A stretch of DNA of 64,000 nt from Rhodocyclaceae bacterium. GTDB lineage: Bacteria > Pseudomonadota > Gammaproteobacteria > Burkholderiales > Rhodocyclaceae. The stretch covers positions 186,001-250,000 of the forward strand of contig JAVBYI010000004.1 in NCBI GenBank assembly GCA_030824115.1, in the 5' to 3' direction. Both the position numbers and the translations under genes were made by a program. Below the pieces are notes generated by a model. The model saw only the letters and a list, made by a program, of their open reading frames with translations, made no database searches and had not been told where the DNA came from. This document shows positions 42,536 to 51,970 of the stretch, piece by piece (the stretch's first letter is position 1; the number at the start of each line of letters is the position of its first letter).

Positions 42536-43497
42536 AAAAAGCTCATGAGCCAGTTTTTCGCTATGCGCCGCGAGTGAGCGCTATCGCTTGAGTGTCGCCA
42601 TAGCAGTCCGAATAAGCCGGAACGCCGCAAGTCAAGACGGATCGAGTACGCTTTCTTCTGATCCGGCATTTGCTTCAGTTTATGAAAAATGGAGAGCGCA
42701 CCATCCACGAGTTGATGTCTGATGACTTTCTGCGCATCGGCTTCGAGCGGGCTGGTCTGCAAAATCGTATCAAGCGTTCTGGCATTTAGAACACTGCTTT
42801 CAACTATGGCTTCCAATCTGCGCTGGGTTTCCTGCGGCCCGGCGTGACGTAATGGTTTGCGATAAAAATATCGAGGTGTTCTGTCATACGCAACACGTTT
42901 GGCAGCAATAAGGGTACGTGTTACCCAGGGAACATCCTCGTTGAATTTCTGGCCAGGAATAAACTGTATGCGATTTTCCAGCAGAAAATCCCTTTTGTAG
43001 ATATTTGGCCAAGGATAATGCAAGAATTTCGTTCCCAGTTGTGCGGTGACAATCCACTCTTGTCCCGTGCAGGGGCCGTAATTCAGCAAGTCGGGGTAAA
43101 CAAGCCGATCCTGCTCTCTGCCTTCAAAGTGATACCAACCGTTAAACATCATGATGTCAAGGTTATCCCGCTCTGCCTGTGCCAACGCTGCTGAATAGGC
43201 GTCCGGCGTGAGAAAGTCGTCGGAATCCAAGAAAGCCAGATATTTCCCTTGTGCCATATCAAGACCCACATTGCGGGCAACGGCAGCCCCCGCGTTTTCT
43301 TGTCGCAGGATCTTCAGTCCAGGGATTTGTGATCGATAAGCTTCCAAAATGTGTATCGAGCCATCCGTCGAACCATCGTCTACAGCGATGACTTCGCTGC
43401 ATGGAGGGCTCAAGGCAATCAAGCTTTCCAGACAGCGCGGCAAATATTTCGCCACGTTATAAACCGGGATGGCAATTGTCAGAAGTGTTGCTGTCAC
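42532..43497 (-). CDS. Glycosyltransferase family 2
   Basis: A 321-residue GT-A enzyme: TIAIPVYNVAKYLPRCLESL, EVIAVDDGSTDGS (nucleotide-binding Asp), AVARNVGLDMAQGKYLAFLDSDD (DxD metal site), then a helical acceptor region. GTG 43497 overlaps the upstream stop (GTGA) and lies eight residues before the first beta strand, so it is preferred over a TTG at 43527. It transfers one sugar during core or O-unit assembly on the cytoplasmic face. Linkage unknown. Confidence 0.85.
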   Translation of the reverse strand: MTATLLTIAIPVYNVAKYLPRCLESLIALSPPCSEVIAVDDGSTDGSIHILEAYRSQIPGLKILRQENAGAAVARNVGLDMAQGKYLAFLDSDDFLTPDAYSAALAQAERDNLDIMMFNGWYHFEGREQDRLVYPDLLNYGPCTGQEWIVTAQLGTKFLHYPWPNIYKRDFLLENRIQFIPGQKFNEDVPWVTRTLIAAKRVAYDRTPRYFYRKPLRHAGPQETQRRLEAIVESSVLNARTLDTILQTSPLEADAQKVIRHQLVDGALSIFHKLKQMPDQKKAYSIRLDLRRSGLFGLLWRHSSDSAHSRRIAKNWLMSFL

Positions 43498-44462
43498 GAG
43501 AGTCGATCCCGTTTGCCGCGATGCCAAGCCTCAAATGATGCGATGAGCTTTTCAGCGCGACGATCATAGGTGTGCTCCGTCAATACGTGGGCATGGCATC
43601 GTTCGGCCAATTGGCGTGCCTCATCGAAATGGCTGAGCCAATATTGAATTTTCACCACACAGTCGTCCAAGCTGACAAATTCAGCCCAATTATGGCCCGG
43701 CGTGAAATCGTTCAGCGCATGTGTGCGCTGGTCGCTAAGCAGAAAACCACCACAAGCGGGAATTCCAAAGCAGCGCTCAGGAAGGCCTGATGCGAAGGGG
43801 GCTAGATATTCGCAAGAGGCACCAAAATTGAGATTGATCTTTGAGTGTTGCACAAGGGACACCTGATCTTTCACCCCCATCCCTTCCGCCTCACGAAACA
43901 GGAAACGCAGACCCATTGCCTGTAGTCGGTCCGCCAAGGCAGCAAAGAATTCTTGGCGAAGCCGCATTTCCTTATACCGCGCACCATTCATGGCGCCAAA
44001 AAAACTGACATCGTAGTGGTAACGTTCTGGGTTGCGAAGATCTTTCAGGCTAATGCCACTCAGGTTGTAATTGTCTGTATCTGCAGCATTCGGGAGATAT
44101 AGCCAGGTATTTGCAAAACGACGCTTGTCAGCCAACGTATGGGTGGCATAAATATCCAGCAATTTTGCATGGTTGTACCAGTTGAGGCGCCAAGCTGATC
44201 GATTGAGGTAATGAGGGGCATCGCGGTTCCATGCAAACAGCGGAATGCCATGACGGCGCAAACGCCTGGCCAGTTGCCAGATACGCCAAGGGGAGCGCAT
44301 CCCTTCATAAAACCAGACAATACACCCGAGCATATTTCGCAGATCATCTGCTGCTGCATCAGATTCACTGTCGACGAGTGTGATCCCTTTTCGCTCCAAA
44401 GCATTGATGAATGGCTTGGGCATAACGGAGTCGACAATCAGCAGCCGATTTCGCAGCGTCAC
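43494..44462 (-). CDS. CgeB-like glycosyltransferase (Glyco_trans_1_2 type)
   Basis: A 322-residue protein starting at GTG 44462 (GTGA overlap with asnB). The N-terminal half contains GIPLFAWNRDAPHYLNRSAW. The C-terminal half has DVSFFGAMNGARYKEMR, INLNFGASCEYLAPFASGLPERCFGIPACGGFLLSD and a final HTYDRRAEKLI. This is the pattern of CgeB/spore-protein YkvP-type glycosyltransferases found in glycan clusters. Donor and acceptor are unknown. Confidence 0.72.
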   Translation of the reverse strand: MTLRNRLLIVDSVMPKPFINALERKGITLVDSESDAAADDLRNMLGCIVWFYEGMRSPWRIWQLARRLRRHGIPLFAWNRDAPHYLNRSAWRLNWYNHAKLLDIYATHTLADKRRFANTWLYLPNAADTDNYNLSGISLKDLRNPERYHYDVSFFGAMNGARYKEMRLRQEFFAALADRLQAMGLRFLFREAEGMGVKDQVSLVQHSKINLNFGASCEYLAPFASGLPERCFGIPACGGFLLSDQRTHALNDFTPGHNWAEFVSLDDCVVKIQYWLSHFDEARQLAERCHAHVLTEHTYDRRAEKLIASFEAWHRGKRDRLS

Positions 44463-46303
44463 GATTCAACGTACTCCAATGGGTGCGATTCAAGCCAGTT
44501 GAGCAGCACCAGCAGGGTATACAACAGGCGCAGATTGCCGCGTCCCCCCATCGTCTCTTTTGCCAGTGCTGCAACGGCTTCTGCATGAAGCCAATGTGCC
44601 CGTGTTTCGGCTTGCGCTACTTGCGCCTCAAGCCAGTCATGCCAGGGTCCCCTGAAGTTATTTCTCAGCGGCACCGAAAATCCGTGTTTGGGCCGACCCC
44701 ATACCGCCTCTGGCAGGTGGCGACGGGCCAGCGCGCGCAATATGGATTTGCCCCCATCCTTATCGAAGTGCACCTCTGCAGGTAGCTTAAGTATTCTGTC
44801 CTGCAAGGCGTTTGCGAGCAGAGGGACGCGCACCTCCAGACCATGACTCATACTGGCCCTGTCTGTCTTGGCGAGGCAATTTTCAGATAGATAGGTCCAC
44901 AGGTCTGCACGCAACAAGGCTGCTTGATTGTAGCTACCGTGGGTTTCGGCGAGGCTTCGCCAAAGCAGAAGGGTGTCATCTGGCCGTGCAGCAGTGGTGA
45001 TCCCGGGTGAAAGATATCGCCTTAAATCCTTGCGGCTGCCCGGATAATTGCCGAGTTCGACGCGGCGGTAGAGCAACAATTCACGGCCTGCCAGCGAACG
45101 TCTTGTCAGGCTTGCCGGCGCAAGACCATATTTCAGCAGCGTGCGCAGCAGTTGTTTGCCGATAGAGTCCGGATGACGATTCGCGGTGTCGAGAAAGCGG
45201 GGGTATCCACCAAAGAGTTCATCGCCACCATCCCCGGAGATGGCCACCGTGACATGTTCTCGGGTCAGTCGCGCCAGTGCCCATGTGGGTATATAGGCGG
45301 GATCTGCAAGTGGCTGATCAAGGTCGGCCAAGGCGGAGATCGCCAAATCGGCGGTGAGATCCGGGGCATCAAGAACATGGTGCTCCGTGCCGTACTGCTG
45401 CGCGACGGCCTTGGCGGCATGACTTTCGTCGAAAGCCGCTTCCGCAAAACGGACACTGAACGTTTTGAGTGGCGTTGCACCCGCCTGCGCCATGTAATGC
45501 ACCATCAGACTGCTGTCGATACCACCAGACAGGAAGGCGCCCAACGGTACATCTGCCACTAACTGGTCCTTGACGGCCTGGCCCAGTAGAGCGTCCGTTT
45601 CATCGATCAGTGACGGGCGATCAGGGATGGCCTCATCGGGATCGGGAATCGTCCACCACTGCCTTGCCGTTCCGCCAGCGCCGACTTTCCACTTTAGGCA
45701 GGCGCCTGGTGGTAGGGCATGAATATCCTTGACCAGTGTATGGGGCGCCAGCGGAGTTTGAAAGGCCAGGTAATCGCGCAAACCTTCCGGATCGAGCTTT
45801 TTCGGAAAAGAGGGAAAGGCAAAAAATGGCGCCAGGGTCGATGCTGCCAGCAACCCGCCCCCATGGTCGCTCCAGAACAAGGGCTTGATGCCCATCCGGT
45901 CGCGAGCGAGAAATACGCTCCCATCGGCCAAGTCGTGGATGGCGAATGCAAACATGCCATCGAGTTTACTGACAATGTCTTCGCCCCAGTGCAAATAGCC
46001 GGTCAGCAGAACCTCGGTGTCAGAGCGGGTAGCGAATGTATGGCCAGCATGCTCAAGATTCCGACGAAGGGATGCAAAGTTATAAATTTCCCCATTGAAA
46101 ACGATCGCCAAGCGGTTATTTGCCGCTGTCATGGGCTGGCGCCCGCCCGCAAAATCAATGACGGCTAAGCGTGAATGTCCCAGCAGGGCATCCCCATGAG
46201 TCAGCACCTCACGGGCATCAGGGCCACGCGAACGCAAGGTTGCCAGGGCAGCCTCAAAGTCGGATCGGAAGGCACTACCAATGGCAAGCAGAATTCCGCA
46301 CAT
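44459..46303 (-). CDS. asnB: Asparagine synthase (glutamine-hydrolysing), polysaccharide-cluster type
   Basis: A 614-residue two-domain enzyme. N-terminal Cys2 (MCGILLAIG) is the glutaminase nucleophile, with FNGEIYNF and RSDTEVLL of that domain. The synthase half has the PP-loop LSGGIDSSLM and ISGDGGDELFGGYPR. Copies inside glycan operons may amidate sugar carboxyl groups instead of aspartate. Repeat copy 12 inserts KVGAGGTA at about residues 205-212, in the linker between the two domains. It overlaps the glycosyltransferase genes on both sides. Confidence 0.9.
   Translation of the reverse strand: MCGILLAIGSAFRSDFEAALATLRSRGPDAREVLTHGDALLGHSRLAVIDFAGGRQPMTAANNRLAIVFNGEIYNFASLRRNLEHAGHTFATRSDTEVLLTGYLHWGEDIVSKLDGMFAFAIHDLADGSVFLARDRMGIKPLFWSDHGGGLLAASTLAPFFAFPSFPKKLDPEGLRDYLAFQTPLAPHTLVKDIHALPPGACLKWKVGAGGTARQWWTIPDPDEAIPDRPSLIDETDALLGQAVKDQLVADVPLGAFLSGGIDSSLMVHYMAQAGATPLKTFSVRFAEAAFDESHAAKAVAQQYGTEHHVLDAPDLTADLAISALADLDQPLADPAYIPTWALARLTREHVTVAISGDGGDELFGGYPRFLDTANRHPDSIGKQLLRTLLKYGLAPASLTRRSLAGRELLLYRRVELGNYPGSRKDLRRYLSPGITTAARPDDTLLLWRSLAETHGSYNQAALLRADLWTYLSENCLAKTDRASMSHGLEVRVPLLANALQDRILKLPAEVHFDKDGGKSILRALARRHLPEAVWGRPKHGFSVPLRNNFRGPWHDWLEAQVAQAETRAHWLHAEAVAALAKETMGGRGNLRLLYTLLVLLNWLESHPLEYVES
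45665..45689 (+). repeat. Dispersed coding repeat, copy 12
   Basis: Read in reverse as KVGAGGTA in asnB, between the glutaminase and synthase domains. One mismatch to the core. Confidence 0.88.
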
Positions 46304-47364
46304 CAGGCGATTTCCTTCGCCAACGACTCCCAGGCACCCATAGCCTGTTCTTGGCTATAGGGGGAGAGGGCTGCATCAATGTCAGCAGGTGCAGGACGGG
46401 GCACTTTCAGCACATCGTCTATGGCGCTTGACAAGACAGCAGCATTTCCACACGGCACCAACCAGCGGGACAGATCGCCTTGGAGGATTTCCCGGGGGCC
46501 AGAGGGACAGTCGGTACTGATTACTCGTGTGCCGCAGGCAAGCGCTTCAATGAGTACATTGGGCAAACCTTCATGGTCGGAGCATAGAACCAAAAGGTCA
46601 GATCCCGCCATCCAGGGATAGGGATTGGCCTGGAATCCGGCCACAATGACACGATGCTTCAAACCATGCTGGTCGATGAGTGCGTTCAACAGGCTGCTGG
46701 CTGGTGTGAGTAGCACGAGTTTGTGCGGCAAGTCGAGCGCAGAGAAGGCTGCGAACAGGAGGTCATGACGCTTTTGGGGAGCAAAGCGACCAACGTGCAA
46801 AATGTAAGGTTCTGTCGGGCATGAAGGACAAAGTTCGCTGGCGCGACGACGAATCTCGGCACGGTCAAATGGATTTGCGATCATGCGAGAAGCTACGCCA
46901 AAATGGGTGCGTAAATCATCCGCAACCCCCTTCGAGACCGCCACAACCGGTCGCTGCCCGTAGAGCGTTTGATAACGATTTGATCGACGTGTTGCCTTTG
47001 TCGGCGGCAAACGCATGATCTCCGCAGACAGCGTATTGGCAATGCGACAGACGTGACGAGATGCCCCAGATAAAATGGCAACCTCGTCTGCAAATGGCAA
47101 AGTGGAAATCAATAAATCATATGGGCGACTGGCAAGATAGCGGCGCAGCCGCCAGGCGAGATGGCGCTTTCCAAGCCAGCCATGACCGGCCTGCACAGAA
47201 AGTGCGTGGAAACGGCAGTCTGGGGGGGCTTGATAGACACCGGCGTTTTCACAGACGACAAAATCGATATCGTGTCCGCGAGTCGCCAAGCCACTGCCAA
47301 TCTTGACGAGGGCCTTTTCAGCGCCACCGCCGGACAGGTTTGTGGTGAGCAAGACAAACCGCAT
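46303..47364 (-). CDS. Glycosyltransferase family 4
   Basis: A 353-residue GT-B enzyme. Start TNLSGGGAEKALVKIGSGL is the acceptor-side loop. YILHVGRFAPQKRHDLLFAAF opens the donor domain, and CSDHEGLPNVLIEALACGTRVISTDCPSGPREIL is the sugar-nucleotide signature with its E-x7-E motif. ATG 47364 overlaps the upstream TAA by 1 nt; a longer in-frame start exists but lies in the preceding gene. One step of core or O-antigen assembly. Confidence 0.87.
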   Translation of the reverse strand: MRFVLLTTNLSGGGAEKALVKIGSGLATRGHDIDFVVCENAGVYQAPPDCRFHALSVQAGHGWLGKRHLAWRLRRYLASRPYDLLISTLPFADEVAILSGASRHVCRIANTLSAEIMRLPPTKATRRSNRYQTLYGQRPVVAVSKGVADDLRTHFGVASRMIANPFDRAEIRRRASELCPSCPTEPYILHVGRFAPQKRHDLLFAAFSALDLPHKLVLLTPASSLLNALIDQHGLKHRVIVAGFQANPYPWMAGSDLLVLCSDHEGLPNVLIEALACGTRVISTDCPSGPREILQGDLSRWLVPCGNAAVLSSAIDDVLKVPRPAPADIDAALSPYSQEQAMGAWESLAKEIA

Positions 47365-48383
47365 TATCTTGGAGGATGATCCTGCAAGGCCTGTTGCACA
47401 GCCTTCCAAGCACGCTCGACAGTAATATCTGCCATGGTAACTTCCATGGTGCAATCCGGGCCTGCCAAAGGGTGATCCAGCGGATAAAAGCATGGATGAT
47501 CCAGTGGCCCGATCAGTTCGCTACGTGAGTAGCCGTGATATAAGCCAACCAGCGGTATATCAAATGCACTCATCAAGTGAGTCGGCCCTGTATCTACGCC
47601 AATATACAAATCCAACTGGCTCATTAGCGCGCCTGTCTGTCGCAAGCTCAGTCTGCCGGCAAACAGTGTCGCCGCCGGCCCCAGTTTTTCCTTGAGCGCT
47701 TCCGTTCGTTCATGTTCTGCAGCGCCACCGAATATCAAAAAATGGGCTTGGGGCCACTGGTTGCAAATAGTTTCGCATAGCGCCATGAAAGACTTGATGG
47801 GCCAGTCCCGGTAGGCCTTGGTGGGGAAGCTGGCAACCTGAATGCCGATGAGCGGGCGGGCACCGGCGGATGCTTCGTTGGTAATTTCATGCTTGGCCCA
47901 TGCGATTTCATCGGGTGTGACGGAGTAGGACAGACGTCCATTTAGTCGCGGGATACCCAAGGCCGCAGGTAAGGAAAATGTTTGCCAGACGGCATGGCTA
48001 GCAAACAAGGTGGGCGGCTCGACAACGGTACCCAACCCCTGATTGAGCTTTATATCCGGCTGGCGAAAGGCCACCACATGTTGGGCGATGCGTTTTGCGT
48101 AACGTACGAGTGCTGAGTCGAAGCCATAAACAAATGCAAGATCGTAAGGTTTATGTTTGGTAAAGCGATCAACCCACCCAAGAAAGGGGGCAGAACGCTT
48201 GCTGATACCTCTCACCCATCGCAAGAATGGCAGGCATTCAAGTACCTGAATTCGACTCGGATGTCCCAATACATCAATCTTTGCCTCTGGCCAAGCGGCA
48301 GCCATGGCACGTAAAGAAGGCGTAGACAGCAACGTATCGCCAATACGCGAAACGTTGATGACCAGAACTGTCTGCGGCCTCAT
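47364..48383 (-). CDS. Glycosyltransferase family 9 (heptosyltransferase-like)
   Basis: A 339-residue GT9 member: TVLVINVSRIGDTLLSTPSL with the catalytic Asp, IGIQVASFPTKAYRDWPIKSFMAL, LIFGGAAEHERTEAL and LYIGVDTGPTHLMSAFDIPLVGLY. ATG 48383 overlaps the FkbM gene stop as TGATG; a GTG directly before it is an alternative. It is one of four GT9 enzymes in this operon. Confidence 0.87.
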   Translation of the reverse strand: MRPQTVLVINVSRIGDTLLSTPSLRAMAAAWPEAKIDVLGHPSRIQVLECLPFLRWVRGISKRSAPFLGWVDRFTKHKPYDLAFVYGFDSALVRYAKRIAQHVVAFRQPDIKLNQGLGTVVEPPTLFASHAVWQTFSLPAALGIPRLNGRLSYSVTPDEIAWAKHEITNEASAGARPLIGIQVASFPTKAYRDWPIKSFMALCETICNQWPQAHFLIFGGAAEHERTEALKEKLGPAATLFAGRLSLRQTGALMSQLDLYIGVDTGPTHLMSAFDIPLVGLYHGYSRSELIGPLDHPCFYPLDHPLAGPDCTMEVTMADITVERAWKAVQQALQDHPPR

Positions 48384-49096
48384 CACGCTACATTGCGACG
48401 AAAGATACGGTTGCGCCCCTCGCTGTGGATCAGGCAGAAACCTGCAGCAGCCAAACGTATCGTCGTACCTTGTGTGTCTGCCTCGGTATGACTGGTAACG
48501 CCATGGTGAAACTCAACGAGCAACTGGTGAACAACGTTGATTCGACCACTATCGATCAGTGAATCGATGAGCGTGTATTCCGCTCCTTCGATGTCCAATT
48601 TCAGAATCGGACATGAACTTCGACCCGTACGAGCAAGCACTGAATCCAGACTCTCCGTTACGGCTTCAATTTTCTCGCCCCCCTCGACATACTCGTGGGT
48701 GGATTCCAGACTTCCGGAGACACCATCAGCCCCTTTCGGCAACATTTCCTGTGGTCTCGGTAAATAAAAGGTGACAGTTTCTCCTGCGGTGGTCCAGAAA
48801 GCGGCATCGAGAATTTCCATCCCGGACGGGCAATGCTGCTGGCAGTAGGCGAGGCTGCGCGGATTGGGATCTACACCGATGACTTGTGCCCCCGGGAAGC
48901 GTTTCAGAAAGGCGGTAGGAAAACTAATATCTTCACCCAAACCGCAATCGATCAGTAGCGGCTTGGTGCCGACGAGTCGGGTGTCAATCCACCATCCGCC
49001 GTAGCGAGTCCCTAAACGTTCATACCCTTTTGGCAAGCGCCATTCTCGCCAGCGACGCCCCAGACTGCGCTTCAGTCGATCCCAGTGTTTCCCCAT
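48383..49096 (-). CDS. FkbM-family methyltransferase
   Basis: A 237-residue methyltransferase with LLIDCGLGEDISFPTAFLKRF (SAM motif I variant), VIGVDPNPRSLAYCQ, and the FkbM hallmark CPILKLDIEGAEYTLIDSLI. The family O-methylates sugars or polyketides. It follows the GT4 gene by 1 nt and probably methylates an exposed O-antigen residue, in line with two further methyltransferases in the same operon. Confidence 0.85.
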   Translation of the reverse strand: MGKHWDRLKRSLGRRWREWRLPKGYERLGTRYGGWWIDTRLVGTKPLLIDCGLGEDISFPTAFLKRFPGAQVIGVDPNPRSLAYCQQHCPSGMEILDAAFWTTAGETVTFYLPRPQEMLPKGADGVSGSLESTHEYVEGGEKIEAVTESLDSVLARTGRSSCPILKLDIEGAEYTLIDSLIDSGRINVVHQLLVEFHHGVTSHTEADTQGTTIRLAAAGFCLIHSEGRNRIFRRNVA

Positions 49097-49097
49097 G

Positions 49098-50192
49098 TCA
49101 TTTCCTCATGGCCGTGTGCGCGGAGGAAAAAATGGATTCCATCCTGTCCAGCATGGACGCTCTCGAAAAGTAGGTAATGGCAGTATCGCGTGCAGCCAAC
49201 CCTAGACGTGTTGCCAACGCATCCTCCTCCAGTAGGCGAGTAATGGCTTTGGCAAGTTGGGCGGCGTCCTTGGGGGGTACGACAAGCGCGGTTTCGGTAT
49301 CGGTGACCGCCTCAAGAATGGCGCCTACCGGTGTTGTGACAATCGGTAGCGCACAGAGCATCGCCTGCAGGATGGCTTGCGGCACGCCTTCGTTGGCGTA
49401 GGAAGGCAGACAAAAAACATCCATCGCCTGCATCCATTGTTCGGGCTGCGCTTGTTGGCCTACCAGCATGACGCGCTCAGCGATGTTGAGGTGCCGGATG
49501 GCCTCCTCGATCGGGCCGCGCATGGGACCTTCCCCGACGACGATCAGCCGGAGATCCGGTTGGTCCAGTTGAGCGAAAGCCTCCAGCAGGTAGAGGTGAC
49601 CTTTCCAGCTGCGCAGGGTAGCGACGATGCCAACATGACGTTCATGGGTGTTTAGTCCCAAGGCACGTTTTGCGGCAATCCGATCAGTTGGGCAGAAACG
49701 GTGGGTGTCTATGCCGGTGGGGACCGAAAAAATCCTTGCGGGATCCAGCGTGAGCTTCTCAATCAGATGACGACGCAAACTTTCGCCAGTGGTTACGACA
49801 GCAGCAGCGCGATGGTAGAGCCAGCGATTTGGAAAATGACGACTGACCGGCGCGGAAATGTGGCGGGTGCGCACCAAGGCTGGGGGACACTTCATCGTGG
49901 CGCAGGCAAGTGCGGCAAGCCAGGAGTCGGCCGAACTGTGCGTGTTGACGATGTCGACCTGATGGGCGGCGAGATACCGTCGTAGAGCCTGCCAGCCCGC
50001 AAGCGTCCTGAATTCGATGGGAAGCTCGGTTACGGGCACGCCAAAACGGCCAGCCTCCTGAGCGAGCCGGGCGTGCGCCGGACAGGCAACGCTCACGCGA
50101 TACCCCCGCTCAATGAGCCCCCGGGATTCCTCGAGAATGCGAATTTCCTGCCCGCCCCAGCCACAGGACGCCTCGGTATGGAGAATGATCAC
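49098..50192 (-). CDS. Glycosyltransferase family 4
   Basis: A 364-residue GT-B enzyme. SCGWGGQEIRILEESRGL is the acceptor loop and GIVATLRSWKGHLYLLEAF the donor-domain start. VGEGPMRGPIEEAI and CLPSYANEGVPQAILQAMLCALPIVTTPVG give the nucleotide-sugar site. ATGA overlap with the carbamoyltransferase gene upstream suggests coordinated production of the sugar and its modification. Confidence 0.87.
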   Translation of the reverse strand: MIILHTEASCGWGGQEIRILEESRGLIERGYRVSVACPAHARLAQEAGRFGVPVTELPIEFRTLAGWQALRRYLAAHQVDIVNTHSSADSWLAALACATMKCPPALVRTRHISAPVSRHFPNRWLYHRAAAVVTTGESLRRHLIEKLTLDPARIFSVPTGIDTHRFCPTDRIAAKRALGLNTHERHVGIVATLRSWKGHLYLLEAFAQLDQPDLRLIVVGEGPMRGPIEEAIRHLNIAERVMLVGQQAQPEQWMQAMDVFCLPSYANEGVPQAILQAMLCALPIVTTPVGAILEAVTDTETALVVPPKDAAQLAKAITRLLEEDALATRLGLAARDTAITYFSRASMLDRMESIFSSAHTAMRK

Positions 50193-51967
50193 CGGATCTT
50201 TGTACGCAAGGGGTTATCCACCCAGAAGGAACCAATGGCCAAGGCATCGATACGGTCTTCGGCAAGTGCGCGAACGCCCTCCGAGGGAGCGCACACAATC
50301 GGTTCTTCATGGACATTGAAGCTGGTATTCAATACCAGCGGAATGCCGGATAGTTCACTGTAGCGCTTGATCAAGGCATGGTAGCGTGGGTTGCGATCGG
50401 CGCGGACCAATTGGGGCCGCGCCGTGCCATCCACATGCACCACCGCAGGGATGCGTGCTTTCCACTCGTCACGGACGTCAAACGTAACCGTCATGAACTC
50501 GGCGGGATGGGCGGCTTTTTCAACACCGATAAAAATTTCATCCGCCCGTTCAGCCAGCACACTGGGTGCAAAGGGCATGAATTCTGTCCGCTCCAGCCGA
50601 TCATTCAGGGACTTGTTGATCTCGGCATCAGTCGGGCGCCCCACCATGCTGCGGTTGCCCAAGGCGCGCGGGCCGAATTCCATTCGCCCCTGAAACCAGC
50701 CGATAACCAGTCCATCCTGCATGGCGCGTGCGGCACGGTCGATGAGTGTCGATTCATCAAGCTTTTCATAGGGTAGTTGGTGCTGGCGCAAAGCCTCTTC
50801 AATGGCGGCATCATCGAAAGATGGCCCAAGATAAACATCATGCAAGGCATGTTGATGCCCCGCAATAAATCCGGGCGACTCCTGCTCTATCGCCAGCAAG
50901 GCGCTCCCTACCGAGTTGCCTGCGTCACTCATCCCGGGGAAAACAAAAATGCGCTCGACTTCGGGCAATTGGGCAACACGCTGATTCAGTTTGACGTTGG
51001 CCGCAACACCGCCGTTCATCGCGACACGCTGGATCCCCGTGCGGGCAATCAGTTCCTTGATATGGGCAACATAGGAATCTTCGAGCACCTGTTGCGCCGC
51101 CGCCGCAACGTTTTCCCGGGAGTGACCCTCAATGGCTTTCTTGAGAAAGGCCACGCGATCCTGATGTGCCGTATTTTCGTCATTGAAATCGGAGGTAAAA
51201 CTCATCCGGTCGTTTTCGATGCGAAGTGCCTGGGTAAAAGCGGGAAGCAGCGGTGCAGAGTCACCGAATGCCGCGAGTCCAAGCACCTTGCCTTCGTGGC
51301 GAACAGGACGAAAGCCGAGCAATTCGGTGATCGTCATATAGAACAGGCCCGCAGAGCGACCGACGCCATTGGTGAGACTGATTGGCTCGATTTTCCCATT
51401 GCGGTAAATGCTGGATGTATGCGCCTCGTCCAGATCGCCAAAACCGTCGGCAGTCACAACCAGGCAAGTATCAAAACCGGAATAAAAGCCAGCAAGAATC
51501 GCATGGGCACCATGGTGGGAATGCAGGCTGACCTTCGTGTCCGGCCGGAAACCCTCTCGTCGCAGAAACAGATCTTTGCGCATGCGACTTTCCAGTGTGA
51601 CGCCAGCCGCTCTGGCTTCCCGGTCGTTATGGCCGGTCCAGATAATTTCGGTTGACTTCCCGCGCAAGCGTCGCGTCAGTCGCTTGAGTTTTCGCGCCCA
51701 TTCTTTGCGAGGGCTAAGCCACTCGAAATACTCCTCGGGATAGTAGCCGCTCAGGAGGCCGATGTGGGTCACGTCTTGGCGACCAAGACCAGCAAGACTT
51801 AGGACGCCATCGATAGCGAGCTGCGGAATATCCTTTCCGCTACATTTCAGCCGGTTCAGTCGCTCTTCGGCAATGGAACCGATCAGTTTGCCATCAACAA
51901 AAAGCGCCGCCGAGGAATCATGGCTGGTACAGGAAAAACCGAGGACGACTGTCAATTTGCTCTCCAT
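50189..51967 (-). CDS. Carbamoyltransferase (NodU/CmcH family)
   Basis: A 592-residue two-domain enzyme. The N-terminal Kae1-like ATPase part has GFSCTSHDSSAALFVDG, HSHHGAHAILAGFYSGF (metal-binding His residues) and VVTADGFGDLDE. The C-terminal YrdC-like half follows RMEFGPRALGNRS, with LNTSFNVHEEPIV. It transfers carbamoyl from carbamoyl phosphate through carbamoyl-AMP to a hydroxyl group, here presumably of a sugar in the LPS glycan. It is separated from msbA by 3 nt. Confidence 0.92.
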   Translation of the reverse strand: MESKLTVVLGFSCTSHDSSAALFVDGKLIGSIAEERLNRLKCSGKDIPQLAIDGVLSLAGLGRQDVTHIGLLSGYYPEEYFEWLSPRKEWARKLKRLTRRLRGKSTEIIWTGHNDREARAAGVTLESRMRKDLFLRREGFRPDTKVSLHSHHGAHAILAGFYSGFDTCLVVTADGFGDLDEAHTSSIYRNGKIEPISLTNGVGRSAGLFYMTITELLGFRPVRHEGKVLGLAAFGDSAPLLPAFTQALRIENDRMSFTSDFNDENTAHQDRVAFLKKAIEGHSRENVAAAAQQVLEDSYVAHIKELIARTGIQRVAMNGGVAANVKLNQRVAQLPEVERIFVFPGMSDAGNSVGSALLAIEQESPGFIAGHQHALHDVYLGPSFDDAAIEEALRQHQLPYEKLDESTLIDRAARAMQDGLVIGWFQGRMEFGPRALGNRSMVGRPTDAEINKSLNDRLERTEFMPFAPSVLAERADEIFIGVEKAAHPAEFMTVTFDVRDEWKARIPAVVHVDGTARPQLVRADRNPRYHALIKRYSELSGIPLVLNTSFNVHEEPIVCAPSEGVRALAEDRIDALAIGSFWVDNPLRTKIR

Positions 51968-51970
51968 TAT